A DNA stretch of 64,000 bases from Erythrobacter crassostreae (lineage in GTDB: Bacteria; Pseudomonadota; Alphaproteobacteria; Sphingomonadales; Sphingomonadaceae): positions 124,001 through 188,000 of the forward strand of contig NZ_JAGSPC010000001.1 in the NCBI RefSeq assembly GCF_019204045.1, read 5' to 3'. Each line of letters begins with the position of its first letter. The first letter of the stretch is position 1. This document shows positions 29,012-37,230 of this stretch, piece after piece. A program made the position numbers and the translations under genes. The notes under the pieces were generated by a model. The model had not been told where the DNA came from, did no database searches, and saw only the letters and a program-made list of their open reading frames with translations.

Positions 29012-30919
29012 ATGAAACTTGGCTGCTGCTATTACCCCGAACACTGGCCCGAAGACAATTGGGCAGACGACGCGCACCGAATGGCCGAAATGGGGCTGTC
29101 GCTTGTGCGGATCGGAGAATTCGCGTGGAGCCGGATTGAGCCCGAACCCGGCAAGCTGGTTTGGGACTGGCTCGACCGCGCAATAGAGACGCTGCATGCA
29201 GCCGGCTTGCAAGTCATCCTCGGCACGCCGACGGCCACGCCGCCAAAATGGCTGGTGGATCAGATGGCGGATATGGTGGCAATCGATGATCAAGGCCGCC
29301 CGCGCGGGTTCGGATCGCGGCGGCATTATTGCTTCTCCCATACCGGATACCGCGCTGAGTGCAGGCGGATCGTCACCGCCATGGCCGAACGCTACGGGCA
29401 GCACTCTGCTGTCACCGCATGGCAGACTGACAATGAATATGGCTGCCACGATACGATCCTGAGCTTCTCCGATGCCTCCGCGTCGCGTTTCCGCGAATGG
29501 CTAGGCGCGCGATACGGAACGCCAGATGCCCTCAACTTGGCGTGGGGCAACGTGTTTTGGAGCATGGAGTACCGCTCTTTTGCCGAAGTTGACCCGCCAC
29601 ATCTGACCGTAACCGAAGCGAACCCTGCGCACTGGCTGGACTATCGCCGTTTCGCTTCTGACGAAGTAGCGAGCTTCAATCGTGAGCAAACCGAAATCCT
29701 TCGCGCCCATTCGCCACACCGCGATATCACGCACAATTTCATGGGATTTTTCACGGAGTTCGATCACTACGACACGGCCCGCGATCTTGATGTGGCGACT
29801 TGGGATTCGTACCCGCTCGGCTTTCTTGAACAGTTCTGGTTCGGCGAAGACGACAAGCGTGATTACCTGCGTCAGGGCCACCCTGATATCGCCGCGTTCC
29901 ACCATGATCTGTATCGCGGCGTCACGGGCACAGGCCGCTGGGCCGTAATGGAGCAACAGCCAGGTCCGGTGAACTGGGCGCGTTATAACCCTGCCCCGCT
30001 GCCCGGAATGGTCGCGCTATGGTCTTTAGAGGCGATGGCGCACGGGGCCGAGTTCACCAGCTATTTCCGCTGGCGGCAGGCACCCTTCGCGCAGGAACAG
30101 ATGCATGCAGGGTTGCTGAGGCCGGATGGCAAGGATGCCGAGGCCGCACATGAGGCGCGCGAGGTCGCCGATATCATCGCAGACATAGGTCCGCAGAGAC
30201 TGGCCAAGGCACCGGTTGCTTTGGTGTTTTCATATGAAGCAGCGTGGGTGTGCGGGATCCAGCCGCAGGGCCAGAGCTTCCGGTATCTGGAGCTTGCTTA
30301 CCAATGGTATTCGGCGCTGCGTAAGCTTGGCCTTGATGTCGACATCGTCTCGCCGGATGCACCGATCGGTGAATACAAAATGGTCGTCGCTCCGACGCTG
30401 CCGATTGTGTCAGACGATCTGGTCGCGAAGTTGAAAGCGCTGGATTGCCCCGTCCTTATCGGCCCCCGGTCGGGCAGCAAGACCGCCAACTTCCGCATTC
30501 CCGATGATCTCGCCCCCGGCGCCCTGAATGATCTTATCCCGCTCACCGTCTCACGCGTAGAATCCCTGCGGAACGGAATTGTCGAGCAGGGCGATGATTT
30601 CTCAGTGTCCCGGTGGGTCGAGCAAATCGAGAGCAACATTGAGCCGGAATTTGCCCTTAAAGACGGACGAGGTGTGGTCTTCAAACACAAGCATGCGCGA
30701 TATTGCGGAGCATGGCCCGACGACGCTTTGCTTCGTTCTTTGGTTGAGCGAATGTCCGTAGAGGCGGGAATTGATACGATGCCTTTGCCAAAGGGACTGC
30801 GCGTTCGCCGCACCGCCTCACATCTGTTTGCCATCAATTACGCGGGCAAGCCGGTAACGTTTGAGCCAACTGGCGAGACTATCGCGCCCGCCGGTGTATC
30901 AATCACTCGGCTATCCTGA
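29012..30919 (+). CDS. Beta-galactosidase, glycoside hydrolase family 42
   Basis: A 635-residue GH42 enzyme. The N-terminal TIM barrel opens with GCCYYPEHWPEDNWADD. The acid/base is E142 in WQTDNEYGCH and the nucleophile is E314 in AVMEQQPGPVNW. The trimerisation and C-terminal beta domains follow from about residue 390. No signal peptide is present, so it acts in the cytoplasm on imported galactosides. It is divergent from the methionine regulator and begins a run with a Gfo/Idh/MocA oxidoreductase and an aldo-keto reductase, suggesting a small sugar-catabolic operon. The exact galactoside is unknown. Confidence 0.92.
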   Translation: MKLGCCYYPEHWPEDNWADDAHRMAEMGLSLVRIGEFAWSRIEPEPGKLVWDWLDRAIETLHAAGLQVILGTPTATPPKWLVDQMADMVAIDDQGRPRGFGSRRHYCFSHTGYRAECRRIVTAMAERYGQHSAVTAWQTDNEYGCHDTILSFSDASASRFREWLGARYGTPDALNLAWGNVFWSMEYRSFAEVDPPHLTVTEANPAHWLDYRRFASDEVASFNREQTEILRAHSPHRDITHNFMGFFTEFDHYDTARDLDVATWDSYPLGFLEQFWFGEDDKRDYLRQGHPDIAAFHHDLYRGVTGTGRWAVMEQQPGPVNWARYNPAPLPGMVALWSLEAMAHGAEFTSYFRWRQAPFAQEQMHAGLLRPDGKDAEAAHEAREVADIIADIGPQRLAKAPVALVFSYEAAWVCGIQPQGQSFRYLELAYQWYSALRKLGLDVDIVSPDAPIGEYKMVVAPTLPIVSDDLVAKLKALDCPVLIGPRSGSKTANFRIPDDLAPGALNDLIPLTVSRVESLRNGIVEQGDDFSVSRWVEQIESNIEPEFALKDGRGVVFKHKHARYCGAWPDDALLRSLVERMSVEAGIDTMPLPKGLRVRRTASHLFAINYAGKPVTFEPTGETIAPAGVSITRLS

Positions 30920-30962
30920 TGATCGCTTGCCAAGTCAAACCCTCTACCACATGGGCACAGCC

Positions 30963-32042
30963 ATGATCGGAACGCGCAACTACGCCATTATCGGATGCGG
31001 CATGATGGGCCGCGAGCATATGCAGAACCTCGCGCTGGTCGAGGGGGCAAATCTGATAGCGATTGCCGATCCGGATGCCGGATCACGCAAAGAAGCACAC
31101 GACCTTGCCAGCCGGCTGGGGCAGGACGTGCGGCTGTTCGAAGATACTGCGACCATGCTTTCTGAAGCAAAACCCGATGCGGTCATTATCGCCTCGCCAA
31201 ACTACACCCATTTCGATGCAGTCAAACCCGTCATGGAAACGGGTGCGGCCATTCTGCTCGAAAAGCCGATGTGCACGACTGTTCCCGATGCAGAATCATT
31301 GGCCGTGGCAGCAAGCAATTATCCAAACCTTTTCTGGGTCGGTCTGGAATACCGGTACATGCCGCCGGTCACACGCTTTATCGAGCGCATTCACGCAGGC
31401 GAAGCCGGCGATATCAAGATGCTGGCAATCCGCGAGCATCGCTTTCCATTCCTCGAGAAGGTCGGCGACTGGAACCGCTTCAATCGCAATACAGGCGGCA
31501 CTCTGGTCGAAAAATGCTGCCATTTCTTCGATCTGATGCGGCACATAATGCGCGACGAACCGGTGCGTGTTTTCGCAAGCGGGGCGCAGGATGTGAACCA
31601 TCTGGACGAGACATATGATGGAGAGACGCCGGACATTATCGACAACGCATTTGTCATGATGGATTTCGCGGGCGGCGGGCGGGCGGTGCTTGACCTGTGC
31701 ATGTTCGCCGAAGGATCCGCGCAACAAGAAGAGATCAGCGCCGTCGGGCCCATCGGCAAGTTAGAGGTGAAGCTGCCTGTAGGCGAAGTCACATGGTCAC
31801 CGCGCGACAAATCCGGCCCGTTTGTGACCCATGTCGAAACGCCGCCGGATGCGCTCGCGGCAGGTGATCACCACGGCGCAACCTATTTCCAGCTGCGCGA
31901 TTTCCATGATGCCCTCCTAAACGGTACCGACCCTTTAATCGATGCGCGCGACGGGTACCGATCAGTCGTAATCGGTGCGGCCGCGCAGCAAAGCATCGCA
32001 TCCGGCTGTCCGGTCGATATCTCATTCACTGCCAAGGACTGA
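30963..32042 (+). CDS. Gfo/Idh/MocA-family NAD(P)-dependent sugar oxidoreductase
   Basis: A 359-residue protein. The Rossmann motif IIGCGMMGREH is near the N-terminus, the family EKP motif appears as LLEKPMCT, and a late HHGATYFQ/DFHDALLNG region is present. Members oxidise or epimerise sugars, inositols or sugar-nucleotides. Context with GH42 and an aldo-keto reductase suggests work on a released monosaccharide. The ATG at 30963 is chosen because the Rossmann fold begins just after it; 30951 is an alternative. The next gene starts three bases after its stop. Confidence 0.85.
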   Translation: MIGTRNYAIIGCGMMGREHMQNLALVEGANLIAIADPDAGSRKEAHDLASRLGQDVRLFEDTATMLSEAKPDAVIIASPNYTHFDAVKPVMETGAAILLEKPMCTTVPDAESLAVAASNYPNLFWVGLEYRYMPPVTRFIERIHAGEAGDIKMLAIREHRFPFLEKVGDWNRFNRNTGGTLVEKCCHFFDLMRHIMRDEPVRVFASGAQDVNHLDETYDGETPDIIDNAFVMMDFAGGGRAVLDLCMFAEGSAQQEEISAVGPIGKLEVKLPVGEVTWSPRDKSGPFVTHVETPPDALAAGDHHGATYFQLRDFHDALLNGTDPLIDARDGYRSVVIGAAAQQSIASGCPVDISFTAKD

Positions 32043-32044
32043 CC

Positions 32045-33001
32045 ATGCTTTCGAACATGCCCCGCAGCGGCTTTGGCCTATGGAAAATCCCGCAGGACAA
32101 GACAGCAGATACGGTCGTGGAAGCGGTGCGCGCGGGCTATCGTCATTTCGATAGCGCTGCGGATTATGGCAATGAAGTGCAGACCGGCGACGGCATCGCT
32201 CGCGCGGTAAGCGAAGGACTGGTTTCGCGTGAGGAGCTTTGGATCACATCAAAGCTCTGGAACACATTCCACGCGCCAGAGCATGTTGAGGAAGCCTGCC
32301 GCAAGTCATTGGGCGATCTTGGCCTTGATTTTCTCGATCTCTATCTGATCCACTTCCCGATCGCGCTGGAATATGTTCCCATCTCGACCCGCTATCCGCC
32401 GGAATGGGTCCATGAACCTGAAACAGATGGTGCTGGCATGAAGCTGGCCAAAGTGCCTCTTCATCAGACATGGGCGGCGATGGAGACTTTGGTAGACAAA
32501 GGCCTCGTGAAGAATATCGGCGTGTGCAATTACAATTCAGGATTGCTCCACGATCTGATGACCTATTCGCGCATCAGGCCTGCGATGCTTCAGATCGAAA
32601 GCCATCCTTATCTCACACAAGAGCGCCTGATCCGGTTGGCGGGCGATTATGGGGTGGACGTAACGGCGTTTTCGCCGCTGGGCGCGCAAAGCTATTTCGA
32701 ACTGAATATGGCAGCGGAGGGCGACAGCCTTCTTGGTGCTGCACCGGTCATGGTGGCGGCAAGCGCGCACTGCAAAACGCCTGCTCAGGTCCTGCTTCGC
32801 TGGGGCATTCAACGCGGTACTGCGATCATCCCGAAGACGACAAAGCCGGAGCGCATGCGCGAAAATCTGGACATTGATGACTTTGAGTTGAGCCGGGTCG
32901 AAATGGCGGCAATTTCCTCGCTCAATCAAGACCGCCGGTTCAACGATCCAGGCGCATTTACCGAAGCCGCTTTCAACACATTCCACCCGATTTACGATTG
33001 A
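32045..33001 (+). CDS. Aldo/keto reductase (AKR2/xylose-reductase-like)
   Basis: A 318-residue (beta/alpha)8 NAD(P)H oxidoreductase with the full catalytic tetrad: Asp and Tyr in FDSAADYGNE, Lys in ITSKLWNT and His in LIHFP. The long loop VPISTRYPPEWVHEP after the His resembles xylose-reductase-type AKRs. IIPKTTKPERMREN near the C-terminus is the cofactor-binding segment. It would reduce an aldose or ketose from the same pathway as its neighbours. It is spaced two bases after the upstream gene and one before the TauD gene. Confidence 0.88.
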   Translation: MLSNMPRSGFGLWKIPQDKTADTVVEAVRAGYRHFDSAADYGNEVQTGDGIARAVSEGLVSREELWITSKLWNTFHAPEHVEEACRKSLGDLGLDFLDLYLIHFPIALEYVPISTRYPPEWVHEPETDGAGMKLAKVPLHQTWAAMETLVDKGLVKNIGVCNYNSGLLHDLMTYSRIRPAMLQIESHPYLTQERLIRLAGDYGVDVTAFSPLGAQSYFELNMAAEGDSLLGAAPVMVAASAHCKTPAQVLLRWGIQRGTAIIPKTTKPERMRENLDIDDFELSRVEMAAISSLNQDRRFNDPGAFTEAAFNTFHPIYD

Positions 33002-33002
33002 T

Positions 33003-33917
33003 ATGACACAGCAAAGCTTTCCCGCAATCATCGAGGGCGGCGGTGACCTCGCCGCGTTTCTTGCCGCGAATAAAGGCGCTGTCGATGCAGCGCTCGCCAA
33101 TGCTGGCGCGCTGCTGTTTCGCGGGTTTGACGTGCCCGATCCGCACGCCTTTGATGCTGCGATTGAAGGGTACGGCGAGCCAGGCTTTACGTATGAAGAT
33201 TCGCTGTCGAACGCGGTTCGCACCAATGTCACGACGCGCGTCTTCACCGCCAACGAAGCGCCGCCGACGACAGAGATTTTTCTGCATCACGAGATGGCTC
33301 AGACACCGCTTTATCCGTCAAAGCTGTTTTTCTACTGCGAGATTGCTCCTGAAACAGGCGGCGCGACACCGGTTTGTCGATCTGATTGGGTGCTCGACAC
33401 CCTTGCAAAAACTGCGCCCGAACTTGTGACCCGCATCGAAGCAGAGGGGGTGCGATACACAAATGTTATGCCCGGGAGCGACGACGCCGGATCCGGTCAG
33501 GGCCGCAGCTGGCGCAGCACTTTAAGCGTGGATGCACGCAGCGCAGCAGAAGCGCGGCTGCGCGACTTGGGATATTCATGGGAATGGCAAGCAGAGGAGA
33601 CTTTGCGTGTCACCACCCCTGCCTTGCCCGCCATTCGCAAGCTCGCCGATGGCCGCAGGACATTCTTCAACCAATTAATCGCCGCGTTCCGTGGCTGGGC
33701 CGACAGCCGCAATGATCCGAACCGGGCCATTACATTTGGCAACGGCGAACCGATCACATCGGAAGATATGGCCCCAGCAATTGCGATCGCCGACGAGCTA
33801 ACCGTTGATCTGGAATGGCAATCAGGCGACGTCGCCTTGATCGATAACTTCCTTGTCATGCATGGCCGCAAACCGTTTGAGGGCAAAAGGCGCGTTCTGG
33901 CCTCGCTCATTGCCTAA
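33003..33917 (+). CDS. TauD/TfdA-family Fe(II)/2-oxoglutarate dioxygenase
   Basis: A 304-residue non-haem dioxygenase. The iron triad is H95, E97 (LHHEM) and H287 (NFLVMHGRKPF); R296 or R297 near the end should bind 2-oxoglutarate. The segment YPSKLFFYCEIAPETGGATPV resembles the SyrP-like branch of the family, which hydroxylates amino acids, often in natural-product pathways. The substrate here is unknown. It starts one base after the aldo-keto reductase. Its stop overlaps by three bases the stop of the opposing YxxP/S74 gene, an arrangement worth noting if the two are functionally linked. Confidence 0.85.
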   Translation: MTQQSFPAIIEGGGDLAAFLAANKGAVDAALANAGALLFRGFDVPDPHAFDAAIEGYGEPGFTYEDSLSNAVRTNVTTRVFTANEAPPTTEIFLHHEMAQTPLYPSKLFFYCEIAPETGGATPVCRSDWVLDTLAKTAPELVTRIEAEGVRYTNVMPGSDDAGSGQGRSWRSTLSVDARSAAEARLRDLGYSWEWQAEETLRVTTPALPAIRKLADGRRTFFNQLIAAFRGWADSRNDPNRAITFGNGEPITSEDMAPAIAIADELTVDLEWQSGDVALIDNFLVMHGRKPFEGKRRVLASLIA

Positions 33918-34306
33918 TGCTGGGTGATGCCCAGCTGCGCATAATCGACCATCCAGTAGCCCGACGGATGTTTTGAAACTGCATGAGGGCGCACTTCGCG
34001 AACTTCATCGGCCATAGCGCCAAAGACATCGCTTCCTTCGCAGAGCTCTGCAAACTCAGGCCGATAATCGAACAGGTATAATCCGAACCCAGCGGGATGA
34101 TCGCCGACTTTCCGAATGTTCTGCTTAAGCCGGCGATCGGACATCATTCCCATGCCGCCCATACCCATCATGCCCGTGCCAGTTTCACCGGTGAACCCGC
34201 CAAAACCATCATTGCCAGGACCGACACTGCCGCCGGTCAAATTCCGGACACTCCCATAAGGCCGCAGTGTTGGCCGGGTATAAGGTCGTTTGGTATTTCT
34301 CGACAT
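33914..34306 (-). CDS. Lasso-leader-like peptide fused to short S74 (tail-fibre) self-cleaving chaperone-like domain
   Basis: A 130-residue protein in three parts. Residues 1-24 carry YTRP (9-12), Leu14, Gly18 and LT (23-24), matching the YxxP...G...LT pattern that lasso-peptide leaders present to their RRE protein. Residues 25-55 are a Gly/Met-rich stretch. Residues 56-130 open with SDRRLKQNI and contain GLYLFDYRPEF, DVFGAMADEV and VDYAQLGI, the core of the peptidase S74 intramolecular chaperone domain. In S74 proteins the chain breaks just before this Ser. No lasso B or C enzyme genes lie nearby. An upstream in-frame ATG at 34333 would add nine residues. The function is unknown. Confidence 0.7.
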   Translation of the reverse strand: MSRNTKRPYTRPTLRPYGSVRNLTGGSVGPGNDGFGGFTGETGTGMMGMGGMGMMSDRRLKQNIRKVGDHPAGFGLYLFDYRPEFAELCEGSDVFGAMADEVREVRPHAVSKHPSGYWMVDYAQLGITQH

Positions 34307-34368
34307 CTCAGATCCAAGCCCGAAGGCCTCCATAAAACTTCATCCAGCAACAATACGTACCCTTCCCC

Positions 34369-36096
34369 CTACGTATCGGCTGGCACCTTAATCGTATCTG
34401 ATCGCCCGAAACTGGTCAAAATCCAGAACAACAGGTTGGCCGTAAAAATTACCCCGATCAGCGCGAAAAACAGCGCACCGGGCCCGGTTTCTGACGCCAG
34501 CCCCACCGGCGAAAACAGCAGGTATGTCGCCACGACACAGCTGAACAGCGTGACAGCCAATGGCTTCGCAAACCGCCACGGGGTCATGTCCACCTGATCG
34601 TTCCGTGTAAAATTCCATGCTGTCTCGCGCGGTTTTAACCAGCCGCAAGCGAGCATAATTCCGACCTCTATCCAGAACAGTACGGCGTACAGGTGGATGA
34701 AGTGCAGCGTGATCACATCGTCGAACACAAACCGGATCAAACCATATACGGCGACATGGAAGACGATCACGATCTTCGCACCCAGCGCCGGTACACGGGC
34801 CGTGAACAACCCGACGATCACGATCACCACGGTCGGAATGTTGTAAAAGCCGGTGAAGATGCGGATGATCTGCCATAGCCCCTCGGGTGCGAAAGCAAGC
34901 ATGGGGGCCACAACAAACGAGAACAGCGCAATCACCAGGCTGGCAATCTTGGCAACGCGGACCAGTTCTTCATCGCTCGCCTTGTCCCCGCGAGCCGGTG
35001 CATAGACATCCAGACTGAACAAAGTCGCCGCGCTGTTGAGCAGAGAATTGAACGATGAAAACACCGCGCCAAGCAGCACCGCCAGGAAAAACCCGGAAAG
35101 ATAGACCGGCAAGACATCGCGGATCAGGCGCGGATAGGCTTCATCAATTGTGCCCAATCCAGGCCCATAAAGGTGAAACGCGATCACGCCGGGGATCATC
35201 ATCATGAACGGTACGAGTATTTTGAAAAAGCCGGAAAACAACACGCCCTTTTGCCCTTCGGCTAGGCTCCGCGCCCCAAGCGTCCGCTGGATCACATATT
35301 GATTGGTGCACCAATAAAACAGGTTGGCGAACACCATACCGGTGAAGATCGTGCCGAACGGCGTCGGATCATCGGAAGCACCGATCGCGTTGAGTTTTTC
35401 AGGGTTTTCCGCGGTTAGCTGCGCCAACCCTGCACCGAAATCTCCGCCGCCCAGCGCGATCAAGCCGAAGACCGGCACCAATACACCTATGATCAGCAAA
35501 CCAACGCCGTTGAGCGTATCCGAAATCGCCACTGCCCGCAGACCGCCAAAGATCGCATAGATCGATCCGGTAACCCCAATCAGGATGACCATCGCCACCA
35601 GCGCTTCAAAATCGCCAAGGCCCGTTAGAGCGGGCACATCGAACAACGCGATCACTGCGAGGCTGCCGGAGTAAAGCACGCTGGGGATCGTCACGAGACC
35701 GTATCCCAGCATAAACAGCACCACAGACATGCGACGCACCACCGGATCAAACCGGTCATTAAGAAACTGCGGCAAAGTCGTGAACGCGCCGGCAAGGTAT
35801 TTGGGCAGGAATATCAGCGCCATCGCAATCGTTGCGACCGCAGCCGTTACTTCCCAGCCCATGCTCGACATGTTGAAACCATATGCCGACCCGTTCAGCC
35901 CGATAAGCTGTTCGGCGGAAAGATTAGTGAGGAGCAGAGAGCCTGCAATAAAGGTCGCACCAAGCCCGCGTCCGGCAAGGAAGTATCCGTCTTTGGTCTC
36001 TGTCGTCCCCCGCGTCTTTAGCCAGCTAATCCAGCCGACAAGTCCCATAAAGAACGCGCAGCTGACGAGCGTGAAGATCAGGTTTTCACTGCTCAC
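34369..36096 (-). CDS. Sodium:solute symporter (SSS family), SGLT-like
   Basis: A 575-residue protein with about 14 membrane segments. The N-terminal DGYFLAGRGLGA, the FTTLPQFLNDRFDP loop and the GGLRAVAISDTLNG segment are SSS signatures. SGLT-type symporters bring in sugars or other solutes with Na+, fitting a marine cell. It begins with GTG at 36096, preceded by GGAG. It lies between the S74-like gene and the BciA-like gene on the same strand. No LacI-type site is visible upstream, so it may not belong to the beta-glucan regulon. Confidence 0.88.
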   Translation of the reverse strand: MSSENLIFTLVSCAFFMGLVGWISWLKTRGTTETKDGYFLAGRGLGATFIAGSLLLTNLSAEQLIGLNGSAYGFNMSSMGWEVTAAVATIAMALIFLPKYLAGAFTTLPQFLNDRFDPVVRRMSVVLFMLGYGLVTIPSVLYSGSLAVIALFDVPALTGLGDFEALVAMVILIGVTGSIYAIFGGLRAVAISDTLNGVGLLIIGVLVPVFGLIALGGGDFGAGLAQLTAENPEKLNAIGASDDPTPFGTIFTGMVFANLFYWCTNQYVIQRTLGARSLAEGQKGVLFSGFFKILVPFMMMIPGVIAFHLYGPGLGTIDEAYPRLIRDVLPVYLSGFFLAVLLGAVFSSFNSLLNSAATLFSLDVYAPARGDKASDEELVRVAKIASLVIALFSFVVAPMLAFAPEGLWQIIRIFTGFYNIPTVVIVIVGLFTARVPALGAKIVIVFHVAVYGLIRFVFDDVITLHFIHLYAVLFWIEVGIMLACGWLKPRETAWNFTRNDQVDMTPWRFAKPLAVTLFSCVVATYLLFSPVGLASETGPGALFFALIGVIFTANLLFWILTSFGRSDTIKVPADT

Positions 36097-36312
36097 GCCG
36101 CGTCTCCATCATGACTCTGCACCAGCGCGAATGGAAGTGGACGACACGAAACGCAGGTCCCGTGAAAAGCTGCAAGCGGATTTTTCCCAAGCGCGTCAAA
36201 GCCTTGAAAGCGCCGAGCGCGCACAATGTGTGACTTTCCAAGATGCAGGCTGTCATCGTTATTCATCACGGGCTTTCTACGCGAGGCGGCGCGAGTAGGA
36301 AACGGAGCGCAT

Positions 36313-37188
36313 TCATCCGTGCTCCTTCAACAAACCACGGTAGTGGTCGGCCAAGGTGTCGCTGCCAAATTCAGGCGTTTTTTCAGCGCTATATTCGCCG
36401 CTTTCTGGATCAAGTACCAGCATGCTTTCAGTCGCGTAATAATGCGCGATGCGGGCATATTCGGCCTTTTCGGCCAGCCAATCAGATAAGGGGGCGCCCC
36501 ATGACAGGACCTTTGCCGCGCCGGTAAACAGACGCGGCGAAATGGATTTGAAGCGCGGCTCTTCACCCGTAAGCTCAAAGATCAACTCGCCTTGCTGGCG
36601 CAGGGAAATCGCAGGGCCCGGTCCGCCAATTGGCAGAACCTGTTTGCGGCGTGCAGGATCGATTACGCAATCGGCGATGAAACGCGCCAGATCGCGGTCA
36701 CTGATCGGCTTGCAACGGGTCAGATTGCCATCGCCGAAAATCATAAACGGCTTGCCCTTTTGGACCCGCTCCACCTGTCCCGACAGCGATTTGAAGAACG
36801 CTGTCGGCCGCACAATTGTGTGGTCGATCTGCGATGCTTTAAGCGCCCGCTCGAACGCGATCTTTGCGTGCTGGAAGGCCAGCCGAGGCTTTTGAACACA
36901 GATAGCCGAAAGCAGTATGAAGTGCTCTGCTCCCGCTGCTTCGGCGGCTTTCAGCAGCCTGAGATTGGCCAGAAAGTCGACCGCTTCGGCATCTTTGGGT
37001 GATCCACTGCGCGATGCGATGCAGGAAATGACTGTGTCCGGCTTTGCCGCGGCGAATGCTTTTGGCAAGCCATCCTCCGATGCGAAGTCGCTGCGTGTGA
37101 TAGCGGTCACCTGATGTCCGCTATCCTCCAATGCCTGCTGCACCGCGCGGCCGATTGTGCCGCTCGCCCCTGCAAGCACAATACGCAT
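36313..37188 (-). CDS. BciA-like divinyl (proto)chlorophyllide a 8-vinyl reductase homologue
   Basis: A 291-residue NAD(P)-binding atypical SDR. The Rossmann motif GASGTIG is near the start. The blocks HFILLSAICVQKPRLAFQ, IVRPTAFFKSLSGQVE, FGDGNLTRCKPISDRDLA, VLPIGGPGPA and MLVLDPESGEYSAEKTP closely match my memory of BciA/DVR, the NADPH-dependent enzyme reducing the 8-vinyl group in (bacterio)chlorophyll synthesis. The ATG at 37188 begins the fold; GTG/ATG at 37212/37209 would add eight or seven residues but fall inside a hairpin. No other photosynthesis gene is in the window. It follows an SSS symporter by about 40 bases. Confidence 0.78.
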   Translation of the reverse strand: MRIVLAGASGTIGRAVQQALEDSGHQVTAITRSDFASEDGLPKAFAAAKPDTVISCIASRSGSPKDAEAVDFLANLRLLKAAEAAGAEHFILLSAICVQKPRLAFQHAKIAFERALKASQIDHTIVRPTAFFKSLSGQVERVQKGKPFMIFGDGNLTRCKPISDRDLARFIADCVIDPARRKQVLPIGGPGPAISLRQQGELIFELTGEEPRFKSISPRLFTGAAKVLSWGAPLSDWLAEKAEYARIAHYYATESMLVLDPESGEYSAEKTPEFGSDTLADHYRGLLKEHG

Positions 37189-37198
37189 CTGTTGGTGG

Positions 37199-37222
37199 GC
37201 CCCGTCCATCACAGGACGGGGC
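37199..37222 (-). terminator. GC-rich hairpin between the SSS gene and the BciA-like gene
   Basis: A perfect 9-bp stem (GCCCCGTCC against GGACGGGGC) closes a 6-base loop. It starts nine bases after the symporter stop. No T-run follows, so it is a weak intrinsic terminator or an intercistronic attenuator. It also holds the upstream GTG/ATG pair of the BciA-like frame in its loop. Confidence 0.4.
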
Positions 37223-37230
37223 TTAGCCTA

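Noticed and set aside
36131..36298. 55-codon plus-strand frame between the SSS and BciA-like genes
   Set aside because: There is no ribosome site, no coupling and no recognisable composition; it is probably chance.
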